From: Gerris lacustris
Taxonomy: Eukaryota; Arthropoda; Insecta; Hemiptera; Gerridae
Length of the DNA stretch: 64,000 nt
Reading direction: 5' to 3'
Assembly: GCA_951217055.1 (NCBI GenBank)
Contig: OX578279.1
Span: 72,265,131 to 72,329,130 of the forward strand
The position numbers and the translations under genes were made by a program. Under the pieces are notes generated by a model. The model worked only from the letters and a program-made list of their open reading frames with translations. It made no database searches and had not been told where the DNA came from. This document shows, one piece after another, positions 10,731 through 21,537 of this stretch. Numbering within the stretch: position 1 is the first letter of the stretch; every line of letters begins with the position of its first letter.

Positions 10731-10873
10731 ATAATAATGCATTGTCATCGTGTCCTGAGCTATGGTAAAAGTTTCAAATGTCTAGCTATTCGGGAAGTTA
10801 GATTGAAATCGATTGCCAGATTTGTACTGGACAAACAAACAACCAAGAAAGCAAGCTAATAAAAACGTAGTAA
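10731..10873 (-). mobile_element. H2 partial copy (one end)
   Basis: Repeats the last ~140 bp of H2, from ataatgcattgtcatcgtgt to aagcaagctaataaaaacg and tagta. It directly abuts the preceding H2 copy, suggesting end duplication or a second insertion. Confidence 0.65.
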
Positions 10874-10954
10874 AAAGTCAACAATACTTATTAAAATTGT
10901 TTCAATGTACTAAATATTGTGTTTCAGATGCCTTCCATAAAGATACTTTTATTT

Positions 10955-11245
10955 AAGTGTTTAAGAAAGACAATTCGTTAAGTTTATTTTACTTAAGCTT
11001 AGTTTTAGAAGATAGGTAGTATAGATTTTAGACTTTATCATCTAGATTTTAATAAGAAAGGCAATTCGTGACACGTTAAGTTTATTTTACTTAAGCTTGG
11101 TTTTAGAAGATAGGTAGTATAGATTTTAGACTTTATCATCTAGATTTTAATAAGAAAGACAATTCGTGACACGTTAAGTTTATTTTACTTAAGCTTACTT
11201 TTAGATGGTATAGATTTAAGACTTTATCAGCTAGATTTTAAACCT
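10955..11245. repeat. Tandem repeat, ~103-bp unit, about 2.7 copies
   Basis: Three successive units share ttaagtttattttacttaag, gataggtagtatagatttta and gactttatcatctagatttt. The last unit is shortened. No coding content. Confidence 0.85.
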
Positions 11246-12085
11246 AACTTACAGCACTAAGAGTTAATCTTCTCACACTACATCGTGTGAAATATCTTTA
11301 AAAGCATCATCACTAACACCTCTTGCTTGACTTGGCTCACTCAATACCAAAGTGTACTCAACAAAATAACCCATTTAAGGTATAAAAACCAATAAACCTG
11401 ATTTTAACGCCCGGAGGTAAAGCATGGTGTTCACATTACTTTCTGTTTTCGATAGATACGTCAAGTGTCAACCCTTTTCCACCTGTAATGACAGTAGAAA
11501 AAAGCTAAAAAAAAATCGACTATCTCAAGCAAAACTCTCAGTTCAACTTCTTCAGATATAACAAAACTAAATTGAAACTCAAAATATCAAAAAATATACA
11601 TAATTTAATTTATTTATTACTTAGAATTCAAGCCATCCTCATATTTAAGCGGCACTTATGTTTTGACATCTTAAAATTGAAAGAAATCTTGCTAATGCCT
11701 CAAATTTAAGACGTAACCTAATTTTACATACTAAACATTTAAATGAAATAAACAGGTCAAGTGTGTGCTAGTCAGAACACATTAAAGGTCCATAAGTAAC
11801 ACAGTATTGTTTAATTAGTATCTATTGATGTAGTTTTTTAGAATGCTAAAAAGCCTATATTGAACTATCCTATGAGTCTGATATTCTCAAAACACATAAA
11901 CAAACTTCTAATAAAGTATTTTTTTTTGCCAGTGAACCGGACTATCAATTTCCAAAAAGTTGTATCTTTACTTTTGGTTGAAGAATGTTCAGGAATTTTT
12001 GAACTATACATAAGCGAGATAGAAGGGGGGGGGGGGGCACTTTTCACACCAACTTCAAACACGCCTACGCTCGCCCTATAAAAAT
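11246..12085. other. No gene recognised; contains a G13 tract
   Basis: AT-rich DNA. 12025-12037 is an uninterrupted run of 13 G. Overlapping frames on both strands around 11860-12080 look spurious (low complexity, no domain). Confidence 0.5.
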
Positions 12086-12089
12086 GATA

Positions 12090-12655
12090 ACCAAAAAAAA
12101 TATATTTTTGTAATCAGCTTGACGTACCCTTTCATATGATATCCCACGCGGTCTCCAGAAAAAACAATTATTTTTTAATTCTTCAGTTCCTTTAACCTTT
12201 TTTATTTGAATATATTTTTTTTAAGTCTTTATATTTTTAAAATGTGTGGGTTGGTACCAGTGCTTGATTTCTAAAAATTGAGGTGCCGGAACTACAACCT
12301 ACCCTCTCCTCCCCCCCCCCCCCTATAAAAGGGGGGTCCGGGGGTTGTCCCCCGGGAAAAATTTGAAAAATAAACGTTCAAAAACCGCATTTTAAGCAGT
12401 TTTAGACATAAACACCCACTCTTCGTGCAAATCTTAGTGCTGATAATTTTTTTTTATTAATCAGAGAGAGAGAGAGGTCCCGGAACGCCGTTCCGCCTCA
12501 AATCGAGCCCTGGTTGGTACTATACACATATATGCTAAATTTCAAAGTGATCGGACGAAAGGTGCCACCGTGAGAGCAGGCGACAGACGGACGGCGGACA
12601 AACAGACATAAGCTGGAAAATATAAGGGTCCTTGGTTTTGCCTACGGACCCTAAA
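12090..12655. repeat. R7 interspersed repeat, split by a hAT MITE
   Basis: Landmarks shared with 15790-16068: ttgtaatcagct, cctttcatatgata, cccacgcggtctc, atgtgtgggt, actatacacatatatg, aagtgatcgg, gtgagagcaggcgacagac and a ggtcccttggttt-type end. The piece 12258-12512 is foreign; removing it and one target copy gives the 15951-like junction. Confidence 0.75.
12258..12512. mobile_element. hAT-type MITE with perfect 8-bp target duplication
   Basis: Terminal inverted repeats CAGTGCTTGATTT (left) and AAATCGAGCCCTG (right) differ at two positions and start with the CAGNG hallmark of hAT elements. GTTGGTAC occurs on both sides (12250-12257 and 12513-12520), an 8-bp duplication as expected for hAT. 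Inside are a C13 tract (12311-12323) and the small palindrome ccgggggttgtcccccgg. No transposase. Confidence 0.85.
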
Positions 12656-12969
12656 AAGTGTGGATTAAATTCTAAGAAATACGGTAGTGTTAAAGGTAAA
12701 TGTTTAACAGGTGATTTACATAAAGTTTAAAGCGGGGATAAATTTACTTTTATCAATATATTGGAAACTAGATGTTTTCTCCGGAAAAACTACTTAATAT
12801 GGTTAATTTCTTATTTAAATGGACTGCAAAATATATTTTTATCAATCAAAATTATAAAAACATCATCAAAATTCTTCTCGAAGTGTACGAGAAAGAGAAG
12901 AGTGGGATGGGACATAAATTAAGCGAAAAAGATAAGTTAGAAGATAATTAATTTTAGATCATATTTTAA
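12656..12969. other. No gene recognised
   Basis: AT-rich sequence between two repeat blocks; 12760-12860 has a weak resemblance to the R4 start (ttggaaactagatgttttctcc). Confidence 0.5.
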
Positions 12970-13375
12970 AAGTCTAATTTGACCTATTTTGTTGAAATTT
13001 GGTATACATGTTTCTTTTACTAATATTCAGGCTAAGTTCGTTGGACAGCGTGATACGTCCAAGAGTTCGTGCCTCACGCTCGCGTAAAACGAGTAAATGT
13101 AAATTTAAAATTTTAGAACGGGAAAAGATTCTAACATCACCTATTCGTTGAGACGAAATTTGTTTACGAATACAAATTTTATTGAACCAACAGCGACACC
13201 TCTATGAAATGATAAAGATGGTTAAAACTATTAAAGCGGACCTAAATGTTTAAAATAGGGGAAAACAACGTTGTTACGGATATCTTACGTTCTAACGTAA
13301 CGAATTTAATAAAACTTCATATACATAGTCTCGTCGTGTATTATACGCTCGCTCCAATGATAGAACCAAGTTACA
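12970..13375 (+). mobile_element. H1 Helentron-like element, 5'-truncated
   Basis: Begins inside the core (gttgaaatttggtatacatg), runs through gttcgttggacagcgtgat, cttacgttctaacgtaacg and ends near cgctcgctccaatgatagaa without the terminal CTAG. Confidence 0.65.
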
Positions 13376-13565
13376 ACCAGTTTTATTTAGATTTATTATA
13401 AAATCCTGCTGGATCCATAGAACACTTTAAAATGAATGCATTAGAATAATTTGTAGAAAGTGGTATCATACGCACCCCAAATTTAGAAAAAAAGAGGTAA
13501 AAATGGTGCATCGTATACTCGAGATTTAACGGTAATATTTAATCTTAATTTCAGTAATAAATCAT

Positions 13566-13877
13566 TACCGAAACTAGGTCCTTCTGCAAACACTTTGAAC
13601 GACCACCAACGTTTAAATTTTGCGCTTTTTCACTAATGAAGCCCATACAGGCATTCAGATACGTAGCAATGTCGGCCATGATGAAGAGACGAGACTTGAC
13701 CACAATAAATATAGTTGTGGACGCCAGACCGAGACAATATACGGTGTCGAAAACGACAGGCAATGTTTCGAGGAGGACAAGAGACAAATCGAGCAAAACG
13801 CTATTAGTGTGGACAAGGCTTAAAAACATATTTTTCGGGTGTTCTTTAGCAATATAGAAATAATCAATAATGTTCAT
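13566..13877 (-). CDS. Candidate internal exon, hydrophobic protein of unknown family
   Basis: A minus-strand frame from 13877, less AT-rich than its surroundings, with hydrophobic segments LVHTNSVLLDLSLVLLETL, VVFDTVYCLGLASTTIFIVV and a following IMADIATYLNACMGFISEKA. It can be bounded by a pyrimidine-rich acceptor (ttttcttcgtaAG just upstream) and a donor CG|GTAATG at 13566/13565, giving ~310 nt. The frame continues only four codons past the donor. It could be one exon of a multi-membrane protein such as a chemoreceptor, but I recognise no signature. Overlapping plus-strand frames are probably shadows. No neighbouring exon identified. Confidence 0.3.
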
Positions 13878-15056
13878 TACTTACGAAGAAAAATAATTTT
13901 TTAAGGGGAAAATTAACACGGTAAATTAAATTGCTTAAAAAAAGAAAAAGGTCTGACTGTCTTAACAATAAATTTGTAGAAAAAATATGTAACTAGTAGT
14001 CTTATAATATCATAACAAGAAACAGACGCCTTCAAAGTTAAGACAATTCTTACACGCATATCTAGTAGTTTTATTGTCTACTTCTATTATTAGACATAGA
14101 GGCGAACAGACGCAAGTAAGACCGGGATAGCAGACGCTAACGACATTATAGGTACATATTACTAGTTGGCGTCTAGACTCTAAAACTCTCACACAGATGC
14201 ACCCATCTTATCATTAGTAGATCTCTATACCACTACAATCTCACACATCTTAAGTGTTCTCGACATTGTAACCACTTTTGAAATAGAAGCTATATAAAGC
14301 AGTGGCTTATCGAGTTCATCTACTAACTGGGTTAAAATAAGCAACACAGAAAACAATAAATTACATGCCTAACCACGGGCTTAAATTATTATACTTTTTT
14401 TAAATCAAGATTGTTTATTTTTATTTACGTTCATTAATTAAATAATTAATGAACGTAAATATAAATTACATCAAAATATATTTCACTATTAAATAACACA
14501 AACCATTTTATAATATATTATATATATAATGTAATTTTATAAAAATACAGGTTTTTAAGTTATTTTAATTTTAAGTTAAGGTTTTTAAAAATATTTAAGT
14601 CAATCGGTATTTCTACGCTCTCCGTATATTTTCCATTTTAAAATTTATTCAGGGAAACAAACTTAATTTCCCTGAATAAACCATTCAGCATCATTCCCCT
14701 CCCCCCTTTTTAAACCCTTTAAAATGAAATATCCAAAATAACCACAAATAGTTCTATTTCTTGCATTCAACAGATAACTGAAAAACATCAATTTTCAACT
14801 TAACCACATATACTCACGGAGAGAAGATATTTATTACTGGCTTTAAGCAATAATTTAACTGGTAGTATAACCAATTTTATCGACAAATTGGACAGAATCT
14901 GGCAAAAGCAACCGCACAACGTAACTATGAGTGGTAGCATTGATGTTTCAATTTATGGTCCATAATTCATTTAGTGAAAGACCTTTTGGGCTTTTAACTT
15001 TTGTCCTTACTTAGCACGAAAATGTTTCTAACAATTCAAATAAGGCTTAAAAGCTA
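13878..15056. other. No gene recognised; two clean hairpins
   Basis: 14423-14460 is a perfect hairpin: 17-bp arms atttacgttcattaatt and complement around aaat. 14646-14681 is a second one (arms ttattcagggaaa/tttccctgaataa). 14010-14330 is somewhat less AT-rich and open on the minus strand for 60 codons, but shows no domain or convincing splice sites. Confidence 0.5.
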
Positions 15057-15190
15057 ATTGAAGCGAGCGTAGCGAGCTTTTAATCTTTAACAAAATATGC
15101 ACCGTGTCTGTCTGTTAGTCTGCCACGTGTGTTAGTAAAATAAACAGCGATGCCGCATGCCGCTATGAAGAAATAAAGATCGCTAAATAC
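15057..15190 (+). mobile_element. H1 Helentron-like element, internally deleted remnant
   Basis: Starts ttgaagcgagcgtagcgagc after agctaa, keeps the GTCT microsatellite, then jumps to the core piece agtaaaataaacagcgatgc...ataaagatcgctaaa. The rest is missing. Confidence 0.65.
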
Positions 15191-15319
15191 TTAATAGCTT
15201 AAATACTTTAATAATTTAATTATGTAAATTAAATAAGGTTGTAATACCTACTTAAAACCGGATCTACAAATTTTAACAAAAGGAAACAAAGTATTTAATA
15301 GCTATTTACGTACCAAGAG

Positions 15320-15757
15320 CAGTAAGGGCGTTATTACAGGCCGAGGGCGAAGTTTGAAAGCACGAGTGCTTTTAACGCCCGAGGCCTGTCATGTCGCTTA
15401 CTGGTGCGTACACTATTTTATCGCCCACCACAAGTAAACTAATTACTAAATATGCATACTATTTAGCCGTAATCTTCAAAAATAATAAATGCATTTTAAG
15501 GTCACATCAAGGTTACATCAGTACCAAAACAAACTGCAGTTATAAAAATACTGATTGTTACTAATTGAACAGCTGACGCTGAGAACTACTAGCGCTTCCT
15601 CCGCACTGCGGCCCGGCCAGGAAGCGGCCACTTCTCGAACTACTAGCGGCCCTGTAAAGATAAAGCATGCATTTTTACAGGACCCAGGGCTGTAAAATGG
15701 AACTTTACCGGCCGCTCAGGATAGGAATGTTTACAAGTAGAGGGCGATAAAAATAAT
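15320..15757. mobile_element. Foldback/TIR-like GC-rich element(s)
   Basis: 15320-15410 is an imperfect foldback (gggcgttattacaggccgag against cccgaggcctgtcatgtcgc). 15413-15425 (tattttatcgccc) is inverted at 15741-15754 (gggcgataaaaata), enclosing a GC-richer body with cctgtaaagataaagcatgc. Probably one or two non-autonomous DNA elements; boundaries approximate. Confidence 0.45.
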
Positions 15758-15789
15758 TTTATCTCGCCCTATCAAAGCTTTAACCAATA

Positions 15790-16068
15790 AAATTATAAAT
15801 TTTTGTAATCAGCTCGACGTTCCCTTTCATATGATACCCCACGCGGTCTCTAAAAAACCAATTATTTTTTAACCCTTAAGTGTGTTTACCCTAATTTGTT
15901 TGAAAAATAATTTATTAAGGTCGCTATATTTTTTAAATGTGTGGGTAGGCACTATACACATATATGTCAAATTTTGAAGTGATCGGGCAAAAGGTGTAGC
16001 CGTGAGAGCAGGCGACAGACAGACACACGCAGGAAAAATAAGGGCCCTTGGTTTGGCCTAAAAAACCC
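15790..16068. repeat. R7 interspersed repeat, uninterrupted copy
   Basis: Same order of landmarks as 12090-12655 but without the hAT MITE: tttgtaatcagctcgacgtt, cctttcatatgatacccca, cacgcggtctc, actatacacatatatgtcaa, gtgagagcaggcgacagaca, and the end ggcccttggtttggccta. Confidence 0.75.
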
Positions 16069-16366
16069 CATATTTTTTTATAGTTATAGTATAGTCAATA
16101 CTGTAATATATATATAGTATTATGTATATTAAAACAATATTAGGATCGCCACTTCATATGTTTGTAGGTAATCAAGATAATGGTACTAGATAGAGCATTC
16201 ATTATCTTTTGATTTGTAACAATGGTTTAAAACTCATTAATTCATCTATTTAATATTGAGAACGCATGGATAATGTACACGAAACTATGGATAATGTATA
16301 GAGTAGCAGCTAGAAGCATCGCTGTTATTAGACGAACAAGAATATTGGTTTCACGTTTAATTACAG

Positions 16367-16555
16367 GAAGAGTCGGCCGGAGGGTATAGAATCCCCATAG
16401 GAATGTCACTTAAATTACGTGCCCCCGGGAGAAGCAAGGGCTTAACTCGGAGCTACTTGCGTTTGTATGAGACTCATGTCACCGCCGGCTTAGACTTGGA
16501 ATTAATGCTCCTATGCGACTACCTTGCAACCGAACAACCACTTTACATCTTCTAG
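16367..16555 (+). CDS. Candidate terminal exon (62 codons) with acceptor and polyA signal
   Basis: A pyrimidine-containing acceptor tttcacgtttaattacag ends at 16366. The sequence after it is much less AT-rich and open from GAA GAG TCG for 62 codons to TAG at 16553, starting EESAGGYRIPIG and ending YLATEQPLYIF. An AATAAA lies ~20 bp after the stop (about 16574). These features suit a 3' terminal exon on the plus strand. I do not recognise the peptide and found no upstream exon; it could be a degraded TE or chance. Confidence 0.33.
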   Translation, partial: EESAGGYRIPIGMSLKLRAPGRSKGLTRSYLRLYETHVTAGLDLELMLLCDYLATEQPLYIF

Positions 16556-17104
16556 ATACAACTTTACACATAAATAAAATGAAGTTTTAGGGTTAAGAAG
16601 GCGTAAAACTTTATTCTTGCGGTGTGTCTCTTTAGAACCGGAGTGAACAAGACAAATAGCGAGGGGCTTCACAAATGAAACCTAGAGAACAAAGACCGCA
16701 AGGTGACAGTTGAAAATGCTTTATATAACATTAACAAACAAAACACCCCCCCCCCCCCTAAACACTCGTTAACTAAAATGAAAACGGTTAATTATAAACA
16801 AGATAACAGTTTTAGTATAACTCATTCATTCCTCGTATTGTTAGCAAGTAGCAAGTAAAAATGAATAAATAATACTAATGCTATAGTTTAATTTGCTACA
16901 AACTTTAAATAGTTAGTAATTATAAAGAAAACAATACTTCTATTGTAAAAACTACTTGATTTATATGTATCCGTAAAATCACAAACAACGCCATTTTATA
17001 AGTGTAAGGAGAGAAAATGGGAAAACTTACTGATACGAAATATTTAAAATAATTGAACAGTTGAAAATCAGATAATAGATGTAGCTTTTGAGTTAAAAAA
17101 CTTT

Positions 17105-17109
<5 letters not shown>
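16556..17109. other. No gene recognised; C13 tract
   Basis: AT-rich; 16746-16758 is a run of 13 C. Possible 3' flank of the candidate exon. Confidence 0.5.

Positions 17110-17166
<57 letters not shown>
17110..17166. repeat. Poly(T) tract of 57 bases
   Basis: Uninterrupted T run. May be the tail of a minus-strand retroposed copy, but no body is recognised beside it. Confidence 0.9.
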
Positions 17167-17167
<1 letters not shown>

Positions 17168-17269
17168 GTTGTAGTTTTAGTCCCGTTCAACAGATTAAAA
17201 ACAAACTTTAGACTTATTGTTATACAAAGTTAATGTGTAGTTATTGATAAAGAAAGTAGTATTATGAAA

Positions 17270-17845
17270 ATTGATTTATCTACGATTGTTACGAAATATA
17301 AACATTGTATCTCTGTTTAGATGCGTAGAAAATGATTCTTTACGTACTTGTATTTATTGCGCATGCGCGTCTCATAATTCTAAAGAATTCCCATTTTTTT
17401 CCGCCCTAGGGTGGTAAAAAAGAAGAATTCTTCGCCTTTACGCACGATTAGCGAGTTTGTTTACTTTTAAGAAAACTAATTTACTGTTTGTTTAATAAAA
17501 AAGTAACTGTTTATATCGAGTTTTTTGTGAAAAACTTTGAGTGATTTAAGTGATTATGACAAATATGAGGAGAATAATACGACTCCGAAATAATTAATTC
17601 GGCACAAATACAACTAATGAATAAATGCCATCTTTATCAAAAGACAAATACGAGCTTACGTAAAGGAAGTTTTTTTTCTGAATTTATTATTAAAATCTAA
17701 CAATCGTAGATAAAGTACGGTACGCATCTCCCGAGAAAAGGGCATTTTGCTTTGCTCGTGTGGTTTTACTACCCTCGCTGTCGCTCGGGGGCAAACTCCA
17801 CACTCGCATGCAAAATGCTACTTTCCGCACTCGACGCGTAATTAC
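17270..17845 (+). mobile_element. R9 palindrome-bearing element
   Basis: Order: a 5' module (atctacgattgttacgaaat...gcgcatgcgcgtctcat), a ~46-bp palindrome bounded by gaattc on both sides (17388-17432), a spacer, a start of a conserved short peptide (diverged and broken here), then a module containing caatcgtagataaagtacgg, ctcgtgtggttttacta and cactcgcatgcaaaatgcta, ending near gcactcgacgcgtaat. Other copies: 34303-35450 (two, nested) and 47445-48022. Confidence 0.7.
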
Positions 17846-18549
17846 ACTGTAGTATTACCTCCAGCGTATTACCTCCAGCGTAATTACACTGTACTATTAC
17901 CTCCAGCAGGGAGAAAAAGTGAACTCCTCCCTAGTTTACAGGGAGGAAAGTGACTCATTGCACCCGGTCGGGTTAAACAGGGGGTAATGAAAAATAAGGT
18001 AACCATGAACTTTCATGGTAGCAAAAGATTTAAGATCCTAGCTCATGTAAAAGGTAAAAATTGTTATTTTCCAAAAAAAAAAAAAAATCACCATTATAAT
18101 AGTAATGGCGATTTTTTTTTGTATTAAGCGGCAATAATGGTTGTAGAAACAAATTATAGATTAAGAGAGTTTGATAAGATTGTAATTATTTGTTATAGGC
18201 GCTTGAAAATGACTCAAAGTAGAGTCGAAATACAGCAAAAATTATAGAGGAGTTTGTTTATATTACATCCGTAAATACCCACTGTAGTAATAACAATAAT
18301 AATTATTAAGGGGTAACCCATTCATCTAAAATTCGATGCAGCTATTATTTCATTTTAAAGATATTTGTTAAACCTATCAACGCTATTGACACTTTTAGGG
18401 TCAAGAAGCCTTGATTAAGTGAAGAGCCCCTGACATGACCTTAACATTCAACTGAAAGGGGAATCTGACCAAAAGCAACACTAACCAGTTAGTAAGAAAC
18501 TTTGTAATAGTTTCATTACAAGCGAAGGGTGCCCGAAGTTAAATACCAG
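17846..18549. other. No gene; small repeats and a hairpin
   Basis: 17846-17950 holds repeated tattacctccagcg and gtaattacactgta motifs next to R9. 18069-18119 is a hairpin (aaaatcaccattataatagt against gtaatggcgatttt). Remainder featureless. Confidence 0.55.
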
Positions 18550-18990
18550 ACCAATAAAGGTTGAAATAACACTGCTAACCGAGGTTAGAATTCAAAATCA
18601 TCCTAGGTTAGATATCAAGGACATCAAAGGTAAGATATTAAGGTTATTAAAGTTGAGATTCGAAGGTCATCCAAGGCTAGATTCCAAGGTCATCCAAGGC
18701 TAGATTCCAAGGTCATTCAAGGCTAGATTCCAAGGTAATCAAAGGCAATATTCCAAGGTCATCAAAGGCAAGATTCCAAGGTCATCAAAGGCAAGATTCC
18801 AAGGTGATCAACGGCAAAATTCAAATGTCATCAAAGGCAAGATTCCAAGTTCATTCAAGGGATGGGAGATCAATGAAAACGGACCAAGAATGAAACTGTA
18901 AACCGAGATTAGAAACCAAGACCACTCAAAGATAAATATTAATGGTAACATACCAAGATTAAAATTAAGACACAGAAGTCATCCGTGGTA
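18550..18990. repeat. 23-bp minisatellite
   Basis: Core at about 18655-18865: nine or so units of aggctagattccaaggtcat(cca), drifting at both sides into degenerate units. No open frame of interest. Confidence 0.9.
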
Positions 18991-19119
18991 AATCACGGAT
19001 CATTTGTCTTAAATGGATTTGAAGCAAATATTCTTCAAGTACACTCTCAAATCTATTGGCAATTAATAAAAAGCAAATATTATTTTTATTTTATTTATAT
19101 TTTAAGTCATAGGGAAAAA

Positions 19120-19225
19120 CACTAATAGTTAAGTACATTGGACTAAACATCCCTTATTCTTAATATTTATTTAGTCAGTCATTTTTGTTCTAAAACAACA
19201 TAGGGGAGTAACAATCTAAATAAAT
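19120..19225 (-). mobile_element. R5 TIR element, one half
   Basis: Reverse copy of the left half of the element at 45920-46067, including gtacattggactaaacatcc and ataggggagtaacaatctaa. The other terminus is missing. Confidence 0.6.
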
Positions 19226-19231
19226 AACAAA

Positions 19232-19655
19232 TATAAGTCGCATCCTGATTTTCAAACCCAAAATTTGGGAAAAACATTAATGCATCGAATATAAGACGCA
19301 TCCCGATTTTCGAACCCAAAATTTGGGAAAAACATTAATGCATCGAATATAAGACGCATCCCGATTTTCGAACCCAAAATTTGGGGAAAAACATTAATGC
19401 ATCGAATATAAGACGCATCCCGATTTTCGAACCCAAAATTTGGGAAAAACATTAATGCATCGAATATAAGACGCATCCCGATTTTCGAACCCAAAATTTG
19501 GGGAAAAACATTAATGCATCGAATATAAGACGCATCCCGATTTTCGAACCCAAAATTTGGGGAAAAACATTAATGCATCGAATATAAGACGCATCCCGAT
19601 TTCCGAACCCAAAATTTGGGAAAAACATTAATGCATCGAATATAAAACGCATCCT
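19232..19655. repeat. 58-59-bp minisatellite, about 7 copies
   Basis: Unit contains gcatcccgattttcgaaccc, aaaatttggg and attaatgcatcgaatataag. Copies are nearly identical except for one-base length changes in the ggga run, which shifts frames. The minus-strand frames with GFENRDASYIRCINVF-like repeats are by-products. At 19976-20052 a single related piece precedes gtgcgtgttatagtcgaagc, so the unit may derive from a DNA-transposon end. Confidence 0.9.
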
Positions 19656-20349
19656 GTTCCAAAGGGAAAATTTTCTTTTTTAGACGTTGAATTTTGGCTG
19701 TCTACCATGGATATTGTTGGAACATTGAATCCATATTTAGATGTAAGACAGACACTATGTTGGCAGAGAAATAGCAAGGTTAGATTTTGAAAATAAAATG
19801 TCGAATATTCACAAAATAACATGAACATTCACCACAAAATTAATGAAAAAGGAAGGCCCGGCAAAATTCAGAGTGAAAAAAAAATGCAAGATCTCAGCTG
19901 AACACTTGAAAACGAAGTTCAAAGAAAAAAAGGTTGTTTTTTAAAAAAAGATGTATTTTACACTAGATTACATCGATTATATATAAGAAGCATCCCGATT
20001 TTCACGATGCAATAACGGGAATAAAAGTGCGTGTTATAGTCGAAGCAATGGTACTTTAATGAAATTTAAGGGAAAGTAAAAAACAATATTCTCTCTTACC
20101 ATTGCAACTCTATATTTATATTTTCTGCTTTAGTTCTAAATTTAAAGTAAATTTATAGCTTTACTTTATAGAATACATATTTCAAATATTTAAATTGATT
20201 TTATTCTTTAAGGGAGTCAATTTAATACATTAATTAATACGATACTTCAAAATTTGAAGTTAAATTAAGCCAAAATTACACTACCATAAAAATACATCTA
20301 TCTTTTGGTTCAGTATAATAGTTAATTATGAGTACAAAAACAATCTATA
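19656..20349. other. No gene recognised
   Basis: AT-rich, with the minisatellite-related scrap noted at 19976-20052. Confidence 0.5.
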
Positions 20350-20888
20350 TTTTACTACGTTTTTATAAGCTTGCTTTCTTGTTTGTTTGTTTGTCCAGTA
20401 CAAATCTGGCAATCGATTTCTAACTAACTTCCCGAATAGCTAGACATTTGAAACTTTTAGAATAGCTCAGAATACGATGACAATGCATTATTTTAATACT
20501 TTTAGCCATCTTTCAGTAGAATTTAATTAGTTTTCAGCAAATTTTGCTTTATGGAAAGTTAGTTTGGAAAAAAACCGCAAGTAATTTTATTTGTTTTGAC
20601 ATATCCCATATTTACAATCTTCATATTGAATGACAGCGAAAAAAGAAAAGTAAACAAAGAAATAAATTAATTGATCCAAGATGAGGTGAGATCCGTTGTA
20701 CAAAGATTTTTCCTTTTATAGGTTTAAGATCAGCTCTCTTGATGGTCATTTATGTGAAGTAAATAAATTCGGAACTATTATTTTTCACTAACATTATATA
20801 TAACAATGACAATTATACTATCAACATTACATATATGATTCAACAGAAAATTTAAAAACGTAGTATATAAAAAGTTCTTTTTATCTTG
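20350..20888 (+). mobile_element. H2 Helentron-like element, complete
   Basis: Best H2 copy. 5' subterminal repeat tactacgtttttataagc, then the microsatellite cttgtttgtttgtttgtcc, core, 3' subterminal repeat tttaaaaacgtagtat, a perfect hairpin of ATAAAAAG and CTTTTTAT with loop TT (20867-20884), and terminal CTTG followed by T. This order is that described for Helentron/DINE-type non-autonomous elements. Confidence 0.75.
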
Positions 20889-21537
20889 TAATTATTATTA
20901 GTTCAATCGCATGTAACATAGCATGTGCTACTTTAAGATTTCCATTTTAAAATTAAATAGTAATAAATTAATCATCTTCATTAATGTCCTAAATGTAAGT
21001 TCAAAGGTACAAAGTTATATATGAATTTAAATTTTTATTTTTAATTACACCATTAAGATACTACTATTATTACTACTATTATTACAAATTTTTAAAATCC
21101 TTTTATAGACAAGCAAACGAATGTAATTTCTTCATTACAATCTTATTGCTTATATTTCAAAAGAGTTCTTATAAATACTGAATACACTATATTGAACAGT
21201 TTCTAGTTTAAGAAGCTAGAATTTTATCAGCCAGTCAAGAGCTTAAAAAGGTAGAATCACGAAACAACATTTAGATTTCCCTTAAATTTCATGCAAATAA
21301 TACAATTTATTCTAAATTGCATGCAAAAATAAAAAAAACTGAAGACAAGTTATTCTTAATTTTACTTCAATTCTATACTATTTGTTTTTAAAGATAGCGT
21401 GACCCCTTATATCTGAGTTAATATTCCTTTGTAAGTATCAATTATAAAAAAATGTATAATTCGGATTTTAGAAAGTAACAAATTACTTGTATTGATCCTA
21501 AAAGGGTTTATTTACCTTTAAATCATATTCCTATATA
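20889..21537. other. AT-rich region, nothing recognised
   Basis: No gene and no shared repeat. Confidence 0.55.

Noticed and set aside
13620..13857. Two plus-strand ORFs opposite the candidate exon
   Set aside because: They overlap each other in different frames, are charged and without hydrophobic or domain structure, and lack splice context; likely shadows of the minus-strand frame.
18550..18990. 23-bp array as a CRISPR or regulatory array
   Set aside because: Contiguous drifting tandem units without spacers; ordinary minisatellite.
19252..19828. Minus-strand repeat-protein frames (RDASYIRCINVFP)
   Set aside because: Translation of the 58-bp minisatellite; one-base length changes between units shift the frame.
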